In this document: positions 38,340 through 46,870 of the stretch, in pieces
Layout of the letters: each line of letters opens with the position of its first letter
Numbering within the stretch: the first letter of the stretch is position 1
NCBI RefSeq assembly: GCF_001605725.1
Contig: NZ_CP011530.1
Span: 5,394,001-5,458,000 of the forward strand
Direction: 5' to 3'
Length of the DNA stretch: 64,000 nt
Source of the DNA: Mycobacteroides immunogenum
Lineage (GTDB): Bacteria; Actinomycetota; Actinomycetes; Mycobacteriales; Mycobacteriaceae
Position numbers and translations under genes: made by a program
Notes under the pieces: model-generated
What the model was told of the DNA's origin: nothing
The model's input: only the letters and a program-made list of their open reading frames with translations
Databases searched by the model: none

Positions 38340-39299
38340 ATGTCCGATGAGCGGCTGGTCATGATCGTCGTGTTCGACGGCATGAAGCTGCTTGACTTGG
38401 CGGGACCCGCCGAGGTGTTCGCCGAGGCCAACCGATTTGGTGCCAACTACCGGCTGGTGGTCGCGTCCGTCGATGGCCAGGATGTGGCCACGTCCATCGG
38501 ATCGCCCTTCTCGGTGGCCGCAACGATCGACTCCATCGAGTCGGCAGACACCGTGCTCGTGGCGGGCGGCGACGTCCTGATCGGCCGCCCGCTCGACACC
38601 GCGCTGGTCGACGCGTTGGGCCATGTGCAGGCACGCTGCAGGCGGATCGCATCGATTTGCACCGGCGCCTTCCTGCTGGCACAGGCGGGAGTGCTGAACG
38701 ATCGCCGTGCCACCACACACTGGCGCCACACCGGCCTGCTGCAACGCGCCTTCCCCAACACCACCGTCGAACCCGATGCGATATTCGTCAGGGATGCAAA
38801 CGTTTTCACCTCGGCAGGGGTATCAGCGGGCATCGATCTGGCCTTGGCCCTGGTCGAGGACGACCACGGTTCTGACATGGTCCGGGACGTGGCACGGTCA
38901 CTGGTCGTCTACCTCAAACGAGCAGGAGGGCAATCACAGTTCTCCGTCTTCGTGGAGTCGGCGCCACCCGCGGGTTCGGCGCTGCGTCCGGCTACCGACG
39001 CGATAGCCGCCGATCCCGCCGCCGACCACAGCGTGGCCAAGCTGGCCGCGCGGGCCGCACTCAGCGCGCGCCAGCTCACCCGGCTCTTTCACACCGAACT
39101 GGGTATCACCCCGGCGCGATACGTGGAGCTCGTCCGCATAGATACCGCGCGCGGGGCGTTGGATGCCGGCAGCACTGTCGCCGAGGCCGCCCGGATCGCC
39201 GGGTTCGGGAGCTCGGAAACGCTGCGGCGAGTGTTCGTCGGCGAGCTGGGTGTCTCACCGAAGGCCTACCGCGACCGATTCCGCACCGCGGCACGCTAG
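38340..39299 (+). CDS. GlxA family regulator (DJ-1/PfpI domain + AraC HTH)
   Basis: 319 residues from ATG 38340. Residues 5-170 form the DJ-1/PfpI-like domain (MIVVFDGMKLLDLAGPAEVF), with the elbow ASICTGAFLLAQAG. The C-terminal AraC domain (about 215-315) contains two helix-turn-helix units (LAARAALSARQLTRLFHTEL; VAEAARIAGFGSSETLRRVF). GlxA-type regulators usually activate an adjacent enzyme gene on sensing its substrate. The HD-domain gene, 136 bp away and divergent, is the likely target. Its TAG shares CTAG with the convergent MBL gene. Confidence 0.87.
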   Translation: MSDERLVMIVVFDGMKLLDLAGPAEVFAEANRFGANYRLVVASVDGQDVATSIGSPFSVAATIDSIESADTVLVAGGDVLIGRPLDTALVDALGHVQARCRRIASICTGAFLLAQAGVLNDRRATTHWRHTGLLQRAFPNTTVEPDAIFVRDANVFTSAGVSAGIDLALALVEDDHGSDMVRDVARSLVVYLKRAGGQSQFSVFVESAPPAGSALRPATDAIAADPAADHSVAKLAARAALSARQLTRLFHTELGITPARYVELVRIDTARGALDAGSTVAEAARIAGFGSSETLRRVFVGELGVSPKAYRDRFRTAAR

Positions 39300-39919
39300 T
39301 GGCCGCGTGCTACCCACTCGTCGTAGTGCACGATCTCGTCGCCAATCGTGGTGGTGTCGCCGTGGCCCGTGTAGACCACGGTGTCCTCGGGCAGCGGGCC
39401 GAGCCGGCCCGAAATGGATCGCAGAATGGTCGGGAAATCGGAGAACGACCTCCCGGTAGCACCCGGGCCGCCCTGGAACAGCGTGTCCCCCGAAAAGACC
39501 GAGCGCAGCTCGGGCGCGTACCAGCACACCGATCCCGGTGAGTGGCCCGGCGTGTGCAAGGCGTGCAGCTCCAGGCCACCGACCGGCAGCACCATATCGT
39601 CCTGAACCTTGCGGAAGTCCTTGTCCGGATGCGTCATTCGCCACAGGACCTCGTCCCCAGGATGCAGCAGCACCGGAGCGTCCAGCGCTTGACCCAGCTC
39701 TGGAGCGACGGTGATGTGATCGTTATGGCCGTGAGTGCATACCACCGCGACCACATTGCGGCCCGCGACCGCCTCGATGATCGGTTCCGCGGAATGGGCG
39801 GCGTCGAAAACCACCACATCGTCACCTTCGCCAACGATCCAGATGTTGTTGTCGACTTCCCAACTGCCGCCGTCAAGTTCGAAGGTTCCGCGAGTTATGA
39901 CCCGTTCGATTCCACTCAT
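39296..39919 (-). CDS. metallo-beta-lactamase fold hydrolase (glyoxalase II-like)
   Basis: A 207-residue MBL-fold protein, full length. The zinc motif is CTHGHNDHITVA (HxHxDH variant HGHNDH). Downstream ligands are in HTPGHSPGSVCW, FSGDTLFQGGPGATG and YTGHGDTTTIGDE. This set matches hydroxyacylglutathione/mycothiol-ester-hydrolase-like proteins (Rv2260/Rv0634c style). It lies 21 bp downstream of the epimerase gene in a leftward three-gene set with an FAD monooxygenase. Confidence 0.85.
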   Translation of the reverse strand: MSGIERVITRGTFELDGGSWEVDNNIWIVGEGDDVVVFDAAHSAEPIIEAVAGRNVVAVVCTHGHNDHITVAPELGQALDAPVLLHPGDEVLWRMTHPDKDFRKVQDDMVLPVGGLELHALHTPGHSPGSVCWYAPELRSVFSGDTLFQGGPGATGRSFSDFPTILRSISGRLGPLPEDTVVYTGHGDTTTIGDEIVHYDEWVARGH

Positions 39920-39940
39920 TCATCGACCTTTCGCATGCCC

Positions 39941-40996
39941 TCAGTATCGCGGATCACCCCAGCACCGTTCTATGGCACGCCACGGATCTGCGAACTGTCC
40001 GCCGAGACCACGGTACGGCGACCGCGACTTCAACCCGGCTCGCACGATCGGGACCAACAACCGCAGCGGGGCGCGTCTCCACCCCACCGCAGCGCTGGTC
40101 TCCGCGTGCATCGCGTGCAGTGAATGACTCTGGAATGCAAGGACTTCCTGGGAGCGTTGGGTATCCATCCAATCGGTGGCGAACCATGCTCCGTCCTTGT
40201 CCGGATCTCCGCGGCGCCCTGGTGGGATGCCGCCGGCAAGCCCCATGGCCGCGGCCGTTTCCGACGCGACCGCCAGCTGGGTGGTGCGATGGGACTCGTC
40301 GCCACCGATGAGAAACACCTCGCCGATATGGCTTGTTGTTATCGCGGCACAGAAGGCACTGGCGACATCGCGCACGTCGACGGTCTGGATGCGGCCGTCG
40401 GCCGGAAGGACCGCCTCGAACCGCACCAAGTTGGGATCGATGCTCCAGCGCGGTGCCGCCGTCAGTACACCGCCAAGCCGCAACACCACCCAGTCAAGCC
40501 CCGACGCCCTGACGAGTTCTTCTGCCGCGACCTTATGGGCACCGTAAAGGTCGCTCGGACACACCGGCGTATTCGCCGTCAGCAATTCGTTGTCGCGATA
40601 GGGATTACGCGCCCCATAGACCGCGACGCTGGAGGCGAGGACGAAACGTGAGGGTGACGGCAGCCGCGAAGCCGCGGCGATCAAATGCCCCACAGCTTCG
40701 ACGTTGACCTGCTGTGCCAGCGAGCGATTCATGTAGCAGAAAGGTGGGATCAGCGCGGCCAGGTGAACGATTGCCCGTGGGGCGACGGACCCCAGCAAGG
40801 ACTCGACCTCTGCACCGGAGGTGAGGTCTGCCCAGCGCACCTCGGCACCGCGGGGCAGGCGCTGCGCGCTGCGCAAATTGGCCGAGGTGCGCAGGTCAGT
40901 GGCGACCACGGGGTATCCCTGGGCGGCCAGTGTTGCCACGACCTGCGACCCGACCAATCCGAACGCACCGGTCACCAGGATTTGACTGTCGCCCAC
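39941..40996 (-). CDS. NAD-dependent epimerase/dehydratase
   Basis: A 351-residue extended SDR. The GTG at 40996 (VGDSQILVTGAFGLVGSQVV) has GGAGGT upstream; the frame extends to 41128 without homology. The NAD motif is TGAFGLVG, followed by VHLAALIPPF, the active-site Ser region VLASSVAVYG and YGAHKVAAEE (YxxxK). The substrate is unknown and may be a sugar nucleotide, steroid or acyl compound. It lies between the FAD monooxygenase (61 bp) and the MBL hydrolase (21 bp). Confidence 0.82.
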   Translation of the reverse strand: MGDSQILVTGAFGLVGSQVVATLAAQGYPVVATDLRTSANLRSAQRLPRGAEVRWADLTSGAEVESLLGSVAPRAIVHLAALIPPFCYMNRSLAQQVNVEAVGHLIAAASRLPSPSRFVLASSVAVYGARNPYRDNELLTANTPVCPSDLYGAHKVAAEELVRASGLDWVVLRLGGVLTAAPRWSIDPNLVRFEAVLPADGRIQTVDVRDVASAFCAAITTSHIGEVFLIGGDESHRTTQLAVASETAAAMGLAGGIPPGRRGDPDKDGAWFATDWMDTQRSQEVLAFQSHSLHAMHAETSAAVGWRRAPLRLLVPIVRAGLKSRSPYRGLGGQFADPWRAIERCWGDPRY

Positions 40997-41057
40997 GCAT
41001 ACCTCCGATAGACAGGTGTCCACTATCGCCCAGAAACCAGACACCTGTCCAGCAGGC

Positions 41058-42299
41058 CTAGGCGCTGACCACCGCGGCGGCCCGCCGGGCGTAGTCCGGG
41101 GCGTGTTCGGGTCGCACACCGATGCCAATGAAGTACGCCGGGATCACGGTGAGCCACCGGAAACGGGAGATGATCGGCAATAGCCGCCCAGCACCGCTGA
41201 GCTTCCTACCGGTGAAAATCGGGTCCAGCAGATACCGGTGCGCCACGAGCTGAACGGCCTGGGTGACCACCGCTGGGAACATGCGCCGGCCCTGCACTGC
41301 GGCCAAATCCTCACGGGTAAGGCGCTTGTGACGCAGCGGCTCGGCGAGGATGCGCGCCGCCGCAACGGCGTCTTGCACCGCGAGGTTGATCCCCACACCA
41401 CCCAAACCCGACATCGCGTGGGCCGCATCGCCTATGCACAGCAGCCCGTCGGTGTACCAGCGGGACAACCGGTTGACCCGAACGTCCAGCAGTTTGACCT
41501 CATCCATGGATTCGATCTCGTCGACCACATCGGCCAGCTCGGGCACCACATCGGCAAGGTCGCGGCGGAACGCCTCGACACCCCGCGCCCGCAACCGCGC
41601 GTCGTCGCCCTTGCGTATGAACTGGGGAATCTGCAGGTAGCCCTGTCGCGGGATGATCCCGAGCAGTTTTCCGTCCTTGAAGCGCGGGACCAGCTCCTCG
41701 CCGATTCCCGGCACCCGCGGCGCGCGGAACCACCAGATGTCGGTGCCCACCGCGAATTCGCGGGGCACGAGCCCGGCTTCCCGACGGCACAGCGACCAGC
41801 GTCCGTCGCACACGAGGGTCAGATCCGCACGCAGCTCACCGGCGCCGTCCGGGCTCTCATACTGGACACCGGCAACCCGGCCGGACTCATCCCACAGCAA
41901 GCCGGTCACCTCGTGACGCATGCGCAGGTCGAAATCCGGTTCCTCCCTTCCCGCTTCGGCCAACATGTCCAGCAGGTCCCATTGCGGCACCATTGCGATG
42001 TAGGGGTGCGGGGTACGTAGCCGAGTCAAATCGGCCATCGGGACCCGTCGGCCATCCGGCGTGGTCACCATCATCCGCTGAAGCTTTGTGTGGGGCAGTT
42101 TGTCGAATCGTTCGAACAGGCCCAGCTCGTCGAGCACCTGCAGGGTGGATGGGTGCACGGTGTCGCCCCGAAAGTCTCGTAAGAAGTCTCCGTGCTTTTC
42201 CAGCACGACCACCTCCACCCCGGCCCGGGCTAGGAGCAAGCCCGCGAAAATCCCTGCCGGACCGCCACCCACCACGACACATGTCGTCTTCTCGCTCAT
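41058..42299 (-). CDS. FAD-dependent monooxygenase (PHBH fold)
   Basis: 413 residues. The N-terminal FAD motif is CVVVGGGPAGIFAGLLLARA, with FRGDTVHPSTLQVLDELGL typical of UbiH/PHBH-like hydroxylases. The second FAD motif is LLCIGDAAHAMSGLGGVGIN. It hydroxylates an aromatic or polyketide-like substrate with NAD(P)H and O2; antibiotic-modifying monooxygenases belong to the same fold, but I cannot assign resistance from sequence. It is divergent from a two-HTH TetR-like gene and heads a three-gene leftward unit. Confidence 0.85.
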   Translation of the reverse strand: MSEKTTCVVVGGGPAGIFAGLLLARAGVEVVVLEKHGDFLRDFRGDTVHPSTLQVLDELGLFERFDKLPHTKLQRMMVTTPDGRRVPMADLTRLRTPHPYIAMVPQWDLLDMLAEAGREEPDFDLRMRHEVTGLLWDESGRVAGVQYESPDGAGELRADLTLVCDGRWSLCRREAGLVPREFAVGTDIWWFRAPRVPGIGEELVPRFKDGKLLGIIPRQGYLQIPQFIRKGDDARLRARGVEAFRRDLADVVPELADVVDEIESMDEVKLLDVRVNRLSRWYTDGLLCIGDAAHAMSGLGGVGINLAVQDAVAAARILAEPLRHKRLTREDLAAVQGRRMFPAVVTQAVQLVAHRYLLDPIFTGRKLSGAGRLLPIISRFRWLTVIPAYFIGIGVRPEHAPDYARRAAAVVSA

Positions 42300-42390
42300 G
42301 TTCTCGCCCCTTCCAGGTATTCACTCACCGTTGAAATTCAAGTACAGATTACATTTAATCAAGTTCCATGTCTAGGGGTATCATCGGACT

Positions 42391-43212
42391 GTGACCTCAG
42401 CAAAGGCAGCTACCCACGTCACGGAAGACTTGGTGAACGCGGCGCTGCAGGCGGCGCACACACTGGGCAAGGACGTCGCGGACGTGCCCCTGGTGGAAGT
42501 CGCCCGCGCCGCCGGGGTGTCCCGAAGCACGCTGTTGCGCCGTTTGGGTGGCACCCGGCAGGCCCTGGACGCCGCGGTGCGAGAGACGGGTGTCGACCCG
42601 GGAGGCCGGGCGCCGGTGCGCGAGCGTGCGACCTTCGCCGCTGCTGAACTGATCGACGAACGCGGTTTGGCAGCAGTCACTCTGGAAGCGGTGGCGGCCA
42701 GAGCGGACTGCTCTGTACACAGTCTCTATGCCACGTTCGGTGGCCGAGACGAACTGATGCGGGCCACCTTCGACAGGTTCGGGCCCATCGTGGACATCGA
42801 AGACACCGTGGCCGATCCATCAGCCGATACGGAAGAGAAGCTGCACCGCATCTATCAGCGCCTCGCGGAGGCTTTCAGCCACAAGCCCCGGGTCATGCCC
42901 GCGATGTATGCCGAGATCATTTCGCGCCCCTCCGATCCCTCGGTGCGCAAGCTCATCGAGCACAACGCACCACGCATGCTCGCCAGCGTCGGTCAGTGGC
43001 TGTCCAGTGAGATTGCCGCGGGCCGCATTCGGGATCTGCCGGTTCCTGTGCTGACGCAACAGCTCATCGCGCCCGTCGTCATGCATACCGCTTTCCGCCC
43101 CGCGGCGGAGGGAGTGCTCGGATTGGACTTCCCGGACATTCAAGAAGTCTGCAAGATGTTCGCCGAGGCCTTCCTCCATGGCGTCCGGGTTCCGGCGGCG
43201 CCGCGTGGCTAG
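42391..43212 (+). CDS. TetR-type regulator with two N-terminal HTH units
   Basis: 273 residues, longer than the usual 190-220. A first HTH-like unit lies at about 28-50 (VPLVEVARAAGVSRSTLLRR). A second, classical TetR HTH is at about 72-120 (FAAAELIDERGLAAVTLEAV, ADCSVHSLYATFGGRDEL). The C-terminal domain resembles TetR ligand domains. Having two DNA-binding units in one chain is uncommon. It is divergent from the FAD monooxygenase and starts 9 bp upstream of the patatin gene. Confidence 0.82.
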   Translation: MTSAKAATHVTEDLVNAALQAAHTLGKDVADVPLVEVARAAGVSRSTLLRRLGGTRQALDAAVRETGVDPGGRAPVRERATFAAAELIDERGLAAVTLEAVAARADCSVHSLYATFGGRDELMRATFDRFGPIVDIEDTVADPSADTEEKLHRIYQRLAEAFSHKPRVMPAMYAEIISRPSDPSVRKLIEHNAPRMLASVGQWLSSEIAAGRIRDLPVPVLTQQLIAPVVMHTAFRPAAEGVLGLDFPDIQEVCKMFAEAFLHGVRVPAAPRG

Positions 43213-43221
43213 TGTCATTTC

Positions 43222-44067
43222 ATGACAACGGCGTTCGTGCTCTCCGGTGGAGCCAGCCTGGGCTCGATCCAGGTGGGCATGCTGCTCGCCATGGCCGAGG
43301 CCGGCATCACGCCCGACCTGATCGTCGGAACGTCGGTCGGGGCCCTCAACGGCGGCTGGATCTCCTCACGGCCCGACGTTGACGGCATCAACGGCCTGGC
43401 CGACCTGTGGCGGTCCCTCTCGCGTAAGGACGTATTTCCCACCAATCTTTCGGTGGGATTCCTTGGCTTCATCGGCCAGCGGCAAAGCCTGGTATCGGAC
43501 TCGGGGCTGCGACGTCTCCTCAAGGAACACTTACTGTTTCGCAGGCTTGAAGACGCACCGATCCCTCTGCATGTGGTCGCGACCGACGTACTCACCGGCA
43601 AGGACGTCCTGCTGTCCAGCGGGAATCCGATCGACGCCATCGCCGCCAGTGCCGCGGTCCCCGCGGTGTTGCCGCCGGTACGGATCGTCGGGCGCGACCT
43701 CATGGACGGCGGCGTGGTGAACAACACCCCGCTCTCGCACGCCGTGGCACTCGGCGCCACCGAGATCTGGGTGCTGCCCACCGGATATGCCTGTGCTCTC
43801 ACCGAAACACCCAGGGGTGCAGTGGCTATGGCTTTGCATGCGATGACTCTGGCCATCAACCAGCGCCTGGTCGCCGATGTGAGTCGATTCGAGGGTAGCG
43901 TCGATCTACGAGTGGTGCCGGGGCTATGCCCGGTCCGTACCTCACCGGCAGATTTCTCGCACGCCGACGAACTCATCGGCCGCGCACGCGAACAGACCCG
44001 CAGATGGCTACTCATGCCGAGATTCAAGATCAATCAGGCCGATCTGCTGGAACACCACCACAACTGA
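43222..44067 (+). CDS. patatin-like phospholipase family protein
   Basis: 281 residues, complete. Glycine motif LSGGASLGSIQVGML at the N-terminus, nucleophile serine in IVGTSVGALNGG, and catalytic Asp in LMDGGVVNNTPLS. Its organisation as a short cytoplasmic patatin resembles bacterial NTE-type lipases. It follows the two-HTH TetR gene by 9 bp on the same strand, so the two are probably co-transcribed and may be connected to the divergent monooxygenase unit. The substrate is unknown. Confidence 0.85.
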   Translation: MTTAFVLSGGASLGSIQVGMLLAMAEAGITPDLIVGTSVGALNGGWISSRPDVDGINGLADLWRSLSRKDVFPTNLSVGFLGFIGQRQSLVSDSGLRRLLKEHLLFRRLEDAPIPLHVVATDVLTGKDVLLSSGNPIDAIAASAAVPAVLPPVRIVGRDLMDGGVVNNTPLSHAVALGATEIWVLPTGYACALTETPRGAVAMALHAMTLAINQRLVADVSRFEGSVDLRVVPGLCPVRTSPADFSHADELIGRAREQTRRWLLMPRFKINQADLLEHHHN

Positions 44068-44144
44068 GTGCCGGGCGCCTCGCCCTAGCCATAGGACTCA
44101 GCACTCAAAGCCTCGTCGAATAAAGCGACTACTACAGTGGCGGC

Positions 44145-44819
44145 ATGGAGCTCTACGACGTCATGCGCACAACATTCGCTGCACGTGAGTTCACCGGGGA
44201 GCCGCTGCCCGACAACGTGTTAGACCGCATCCTGGACAACGCCCGATTCGCGCCGAGCGGCGGCAATCGTCAGGCCGGTCACATCATTGTGGTGAACGAC
44301 CCGAATATGCGAGAGAGCCTCGCCAAGGCGACAGCGCCAGGTGCACGCCGGTATTTCGCGCAGATCAAAGCCGGAGAGTCACCGTGGAACCCGGTCAGCC
44401 CCACCACCGTCAGCGCAGCATCCATCGCCGCCACCGCGGTTCCCGAGTCGGTGCTCAGCCCACTGCGCACCGCGTCGGTTGTCCTTGTCGTCTGCGTCGA
44501 CCTGCGATTGATCGCCGCGACGGATCAGGACCTGCATCGTGTCGGGGTCATCAGCGGTGCTTCGATCTACCCCTTGGTGTGGAACATCCTGCTGTCCGCG
44601 CGGGCAGAGGGATACGGCGGCACCCTGACCACCATGGCAGTGGCACAAGAACCTCAGGTGCGTGACCTGCTGGGTATCCCCGATACCCATGCGGTCGCAG
44701 CAGTCTTGCCCATCGGCAAACCGGTCAAACAACTGACGAAGCTACGTCGCAATGGTGTCGATGAGTTCGTCACCCGCGAAAGGTTCGACGGGGCACCGTA
44801 CCTCACCGGGAACAGCTGA
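44145..44819 (+). CDS. nitroreductase family protein
   Basis: A 224-residue FMN-binding nitroreductase-fold protein. The N-terminal RTTFAAREFTGEPLPDNVLD and FAPSGGNRQAGHIIVVND provide the FMN phosphate and isoalloxazine contacts. AEGYGGTLTTMAVAQEPQVR is the typical C-terminal block. It reduces nitro compounds, quinones or enones with NAD(P)H; the natural substrate is unknown. It stands alone, 77 bp after the patatin gene. Confidence 0.85.
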   Translation: MELYDVMRTTFAAREFTGEPLPDNVLDRILDNARFAPSGGNRQAGHIIVVNDPNMRESLAKATAPGARRYFAQIKAGESPWNPVSPTTVSAASIAATAVPESVLSPLRTASVVLVVCVDLRLIAATDQDLHRVGVISGASIYPLVWNILLSARAEGYGGTLTTMAVAQEPQVRDLLGIPDTHAVAAVLPIGKPVKQLTKLRRNGVDEFVTRERFDGAPYLTGNS

Positions 44820-44853
44820 GCTTCTGAGCGTGAGTAGCGCTTATCTTCTGGTG

Positions 44854-45564
44854 TCATGCGGCATCGTGGAAGACCAGACCCAAGGTGTACCGGGTACCGC
44901 TGCGGATCACTGATACCCCGTGCCGCACCGGTGCCGCCGACCAGCCACGCACCGATTGCACCGGCCGATCCCGGGTAGTGAAAACCAGCCCATGTCCGTG
45001 CGGGATTGTCACGGCAGTTCCGCGCGATTGAGCCCGGGGGCGCTGCTCATAGAGCAGAAACTCCCCACCCGTATGGTCGACATCCGGGGTGCTGAGATTG
45101 ACGACCACTTGGAGCGGAAATATCAATTCGCCGTAGAGATCTCGATGCAACGCGTTCCAGTCACCCACGCCATACTTGAGCAAGATGACCGTCGACTTGT
45201 CCTGCCCCGCGTCATGGCACATTCGCAGCCATTGGTCTAGATCATCGGGCCAGGGGGCCCGTCGACCAAGCCGGCCCCACCAATCTCGTGCGATGGGAAG
45301 CAATCTGGGATACAGCGCGTGCTTCAGCGCCACCACTGCCTCGGGATAGGGCTGAGCGAAGTATCGATACTCACCTTCCCCGAAACGGTGCCTGCTCATG
45401 TTGACCGTCGAGCGAAATCGGCTCGCATCGGAATACAGCCCCGCAATCTCGGCAGCCTCCCCGGCGGTCAGCAGTTGCCCAGTGATGGCGCACCCCAGAG
45501 CATCCAAATCAGCCTGAACACGGCACCAGTCGGTGCCATCGACTCTTTCTCGCCACGAACTCAT
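44854..45564 (-). CDS. 2-oxoglutarate/Fe(II)-dependent oxygenase
   Basis: A 236-residue dioxygenase with the double-stranded beta-helix iron site H140-R-D142 (WNALHRDLYGE), distal H215 (APVRHGVSVI) and a 2OG-binding Arg near 221-225. It resembles prolyl-4-hydroxylase/AlkB-like proteins annotated beside alkyltransferase genes. Its ATG overlaps the ogt stop by 4 bp, and ogt in turn overlaps the sigma factor gene. The three form one operon. Oxidative demethylation of alkylated nucleic acid is plausible from context but unproven. Confidence 0.8.
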   Translation of the reverse strand: MSSWRERVDGTDWCRVQADLDALGCAITGQLLTAGEAAEIAGLYSDASRFRSTVNMSRHRFGEGEYRYFAQPYPEAVVALKHALYPRLLPIARDWWGRLGRRAPWPDDLDQWLRMCHDAGQDKSTVILLKYGVGDWNALHRDLYGELIFPLQVVVNLSTPDVDHTGGEFLLYEQRPRAQSRGTAVTIPHGHGLVFTTRDRPVQSVRGWSAAPVRHGVSVIRSGTRYTLGLVFHDAA

Positions 45565-46169
45565 GCAACGCGCTCCAGGTCAAGCAACAGTCGTTTGGCT
45601 TCCACCCCGCCGAGGTAGCCGCCCATCGTGCCATCACTGCGCACCACCCGATGGCACGGCACCACAACCGGCAGCGGGTTGGTCGCGCACGCGGTGCCCA
45701 CTGCGCGAACAGCTTTCGGGTTACCGGCGAGTTTGGCCACCGCGGCATAACTTGCGGTCTGCCCGTAGCCGATCTCGTGTAAGTGATGCAAGACTGTGCT
45801 GCGAAATCCTGCCGACAAGCGCCAGTCCAGCGGCACTCCGAAGTCGTGGCGGGCGCCCGCGAAATATTCATCGAGTTCTCGGGCCACCGCGTCAAGACGC
45901 CCTGGTACATACAAGATGCGGGGGCTGATCTTGTCCGCGAGATGCTGCAGAACCGCGTCGTGGTCCTCGCGGGCGTAGGCGACACGAATGAGACCTTGCT
46001 CGGTGGCCGCCACCAAGAGCGGCCCAACCGGTGCGTCGAGAACCCGGTAGGCGATGTCTAGGACGGCGTCGCGCTGGGCCGCCGCGGCCAAACGGGCCCG
46101 AAGTTCGGACAGCTTGTCGGCATCGTCGCCGACGCGCACCAGGCTATGAATGAATTCAGTGTTGTTCAT
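45561..46169 (-). CDS. ogt: methylated-DNA-[protein]-cysteine S-methyltransferase
   Basis: A 202-residue O6-alkylguanine-DNA alkyltransferase. The suicidal Cys is Cys172 in VVVPCHRVVRSDG. The DNA-binding helix-turn-helix has YAAVAKLAGNPKAVRAVG, with the GYLGG loop following. It directly reverses O6-methylguanine damage. Its 5' end overlaps the sigma factor gene by 4 bp (ATGA), and its 3' end overlaps the 2OG oxygenase gene by 4 bp. Production is therefore probably linked to sigma factor activity. Confidence 0.92.
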   Translation of the reverse strand: MNNTEFIHSLVRVGDDADKLSELRARLAAAAQRDAVLDIAYRVLDAPVGPLLVAATEQGLIRVAYAREDHDAVLQHLADKISPRILYVPGRLDAVARELDEYFAGARHDFGVPLDWRLSAGFRSTVLHHLHEIGYGQTASYAAVAKLAGNPKAVRAVGTACATNPLPVVVPCHRVVRSDGTMGGYLGGVEAKRLLLDLERVA

Positions 46170-46648
46170 TGTGCTCTCCCAGGTAGGGCATATGTGCGTC
46201 TGAGCGCGGCGATGCCGTCGGCGGCCGCCCGACGCGAGGCAGCTGCGCTGCCACCGAGAATCGCGGCTACGTCGTTGTAGGGCAGACCGGCCAGGTAGTG
46301 GTAGGCAACCGCGTGTTTCTGTTTGTCGGGCAAACGATCCAAGGCCTCGATCAGATCGTCGTCAGGTTCAGCGTCCGGAGCCGTCGGCGTCTCGGGGACG
46401 GCATCGGTGGGAATCGCTCGCCGGGTACGGGCGCGGGTGATGTCGACCGACTTTCGATGCGCGATCGTCACCAGCCAAGCCTCGATGTTCGCATCGGCAG
46501 GAAGGTCCGGATAGGCCTTCATGGCAGCCAGAAAGGTGTCCGACCATGCGTCGTCCGCATCGGTCGGTCCGACAACAGCGCGGCACACCCGCAACACCGT
46601 GGGGCCGTGATCGCTCACCACGGTCTCGAAGGGCTGTTTGGCTTTCAC
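46166..46648 (-). CDS. ECF-type sigma-70 family factor heading an ogt operon
   Basis: A 160-residue ECF sigma factor if started at GTG 46648 (VKAKQPFETVVSDHG), which has AGGAG upstream; the frame extends to 46771. Region 2 is DADDAWSDTFLAAMKAYPDL with AWLVTIAHRKSVDITRAR. Region 4 is ALDRLPDKQKHAVAYHYLAG. No anti-sigma gene is adjacent. Coupling to ogt by ATGA overlap suggests a sigma-driven response to alkylation. Confidence 0.83.
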   Translation of the reverse strand: MKAKQPFETVVSDHGPTVLRVCRAVVGPTDADDAWSDTFLAAMKAYPDLPADANIEAWLVTIAHRKSVDITRARTRRAIPTDAVPETPTAPDAEPDDDLIEALDRLPDKQKHAVAYHYLAGLPYNDVAAILGGSAAASRRAAADGIAALRRTYALPGRAQ

Positions 46649-46870
46649 ACTGGGTAGACGCTCCTGCGCACGGTTTCGTGAGGTCTCAATGTTGCCCGAT
46701 CCTGCGCGTTCCAAGTCCAAGAGATAGCGTTTGCGGCCCCGGTAGTGATGCGGTGACCCCGCCGGCGTCACTCACGCTGTCACGAATATCGGAGATCACA
46801 CTGATTTCCCCAGGCAGCCTCGTGTTTGATCGAATGGACGTGCCAGTCAGCGATCTGAAACGAGCAACCC

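Noticed and set aside
41058..42299. FAD monooxygenase as a specific antibiotic-inactivating enzyme (TetX or rifampicin monooxygenase)
   Set aside because: Fold and TetR neighbour fit, but no residue pattern read here assigns an antibiotic substrate.
44066..44108. Possible terminator stem after the patatin gene (TGAGTGC/GCACTCA)
   Set aside because: The loop is about 30 nt long and the stem short, so it is not a convincing terminator.
46649..46870. 222-bp divergent region between the sigma factor and degenerate ABC genes
   Set aside because: I looked for palindromes, a hairpin or a short gene and saw none I could support.
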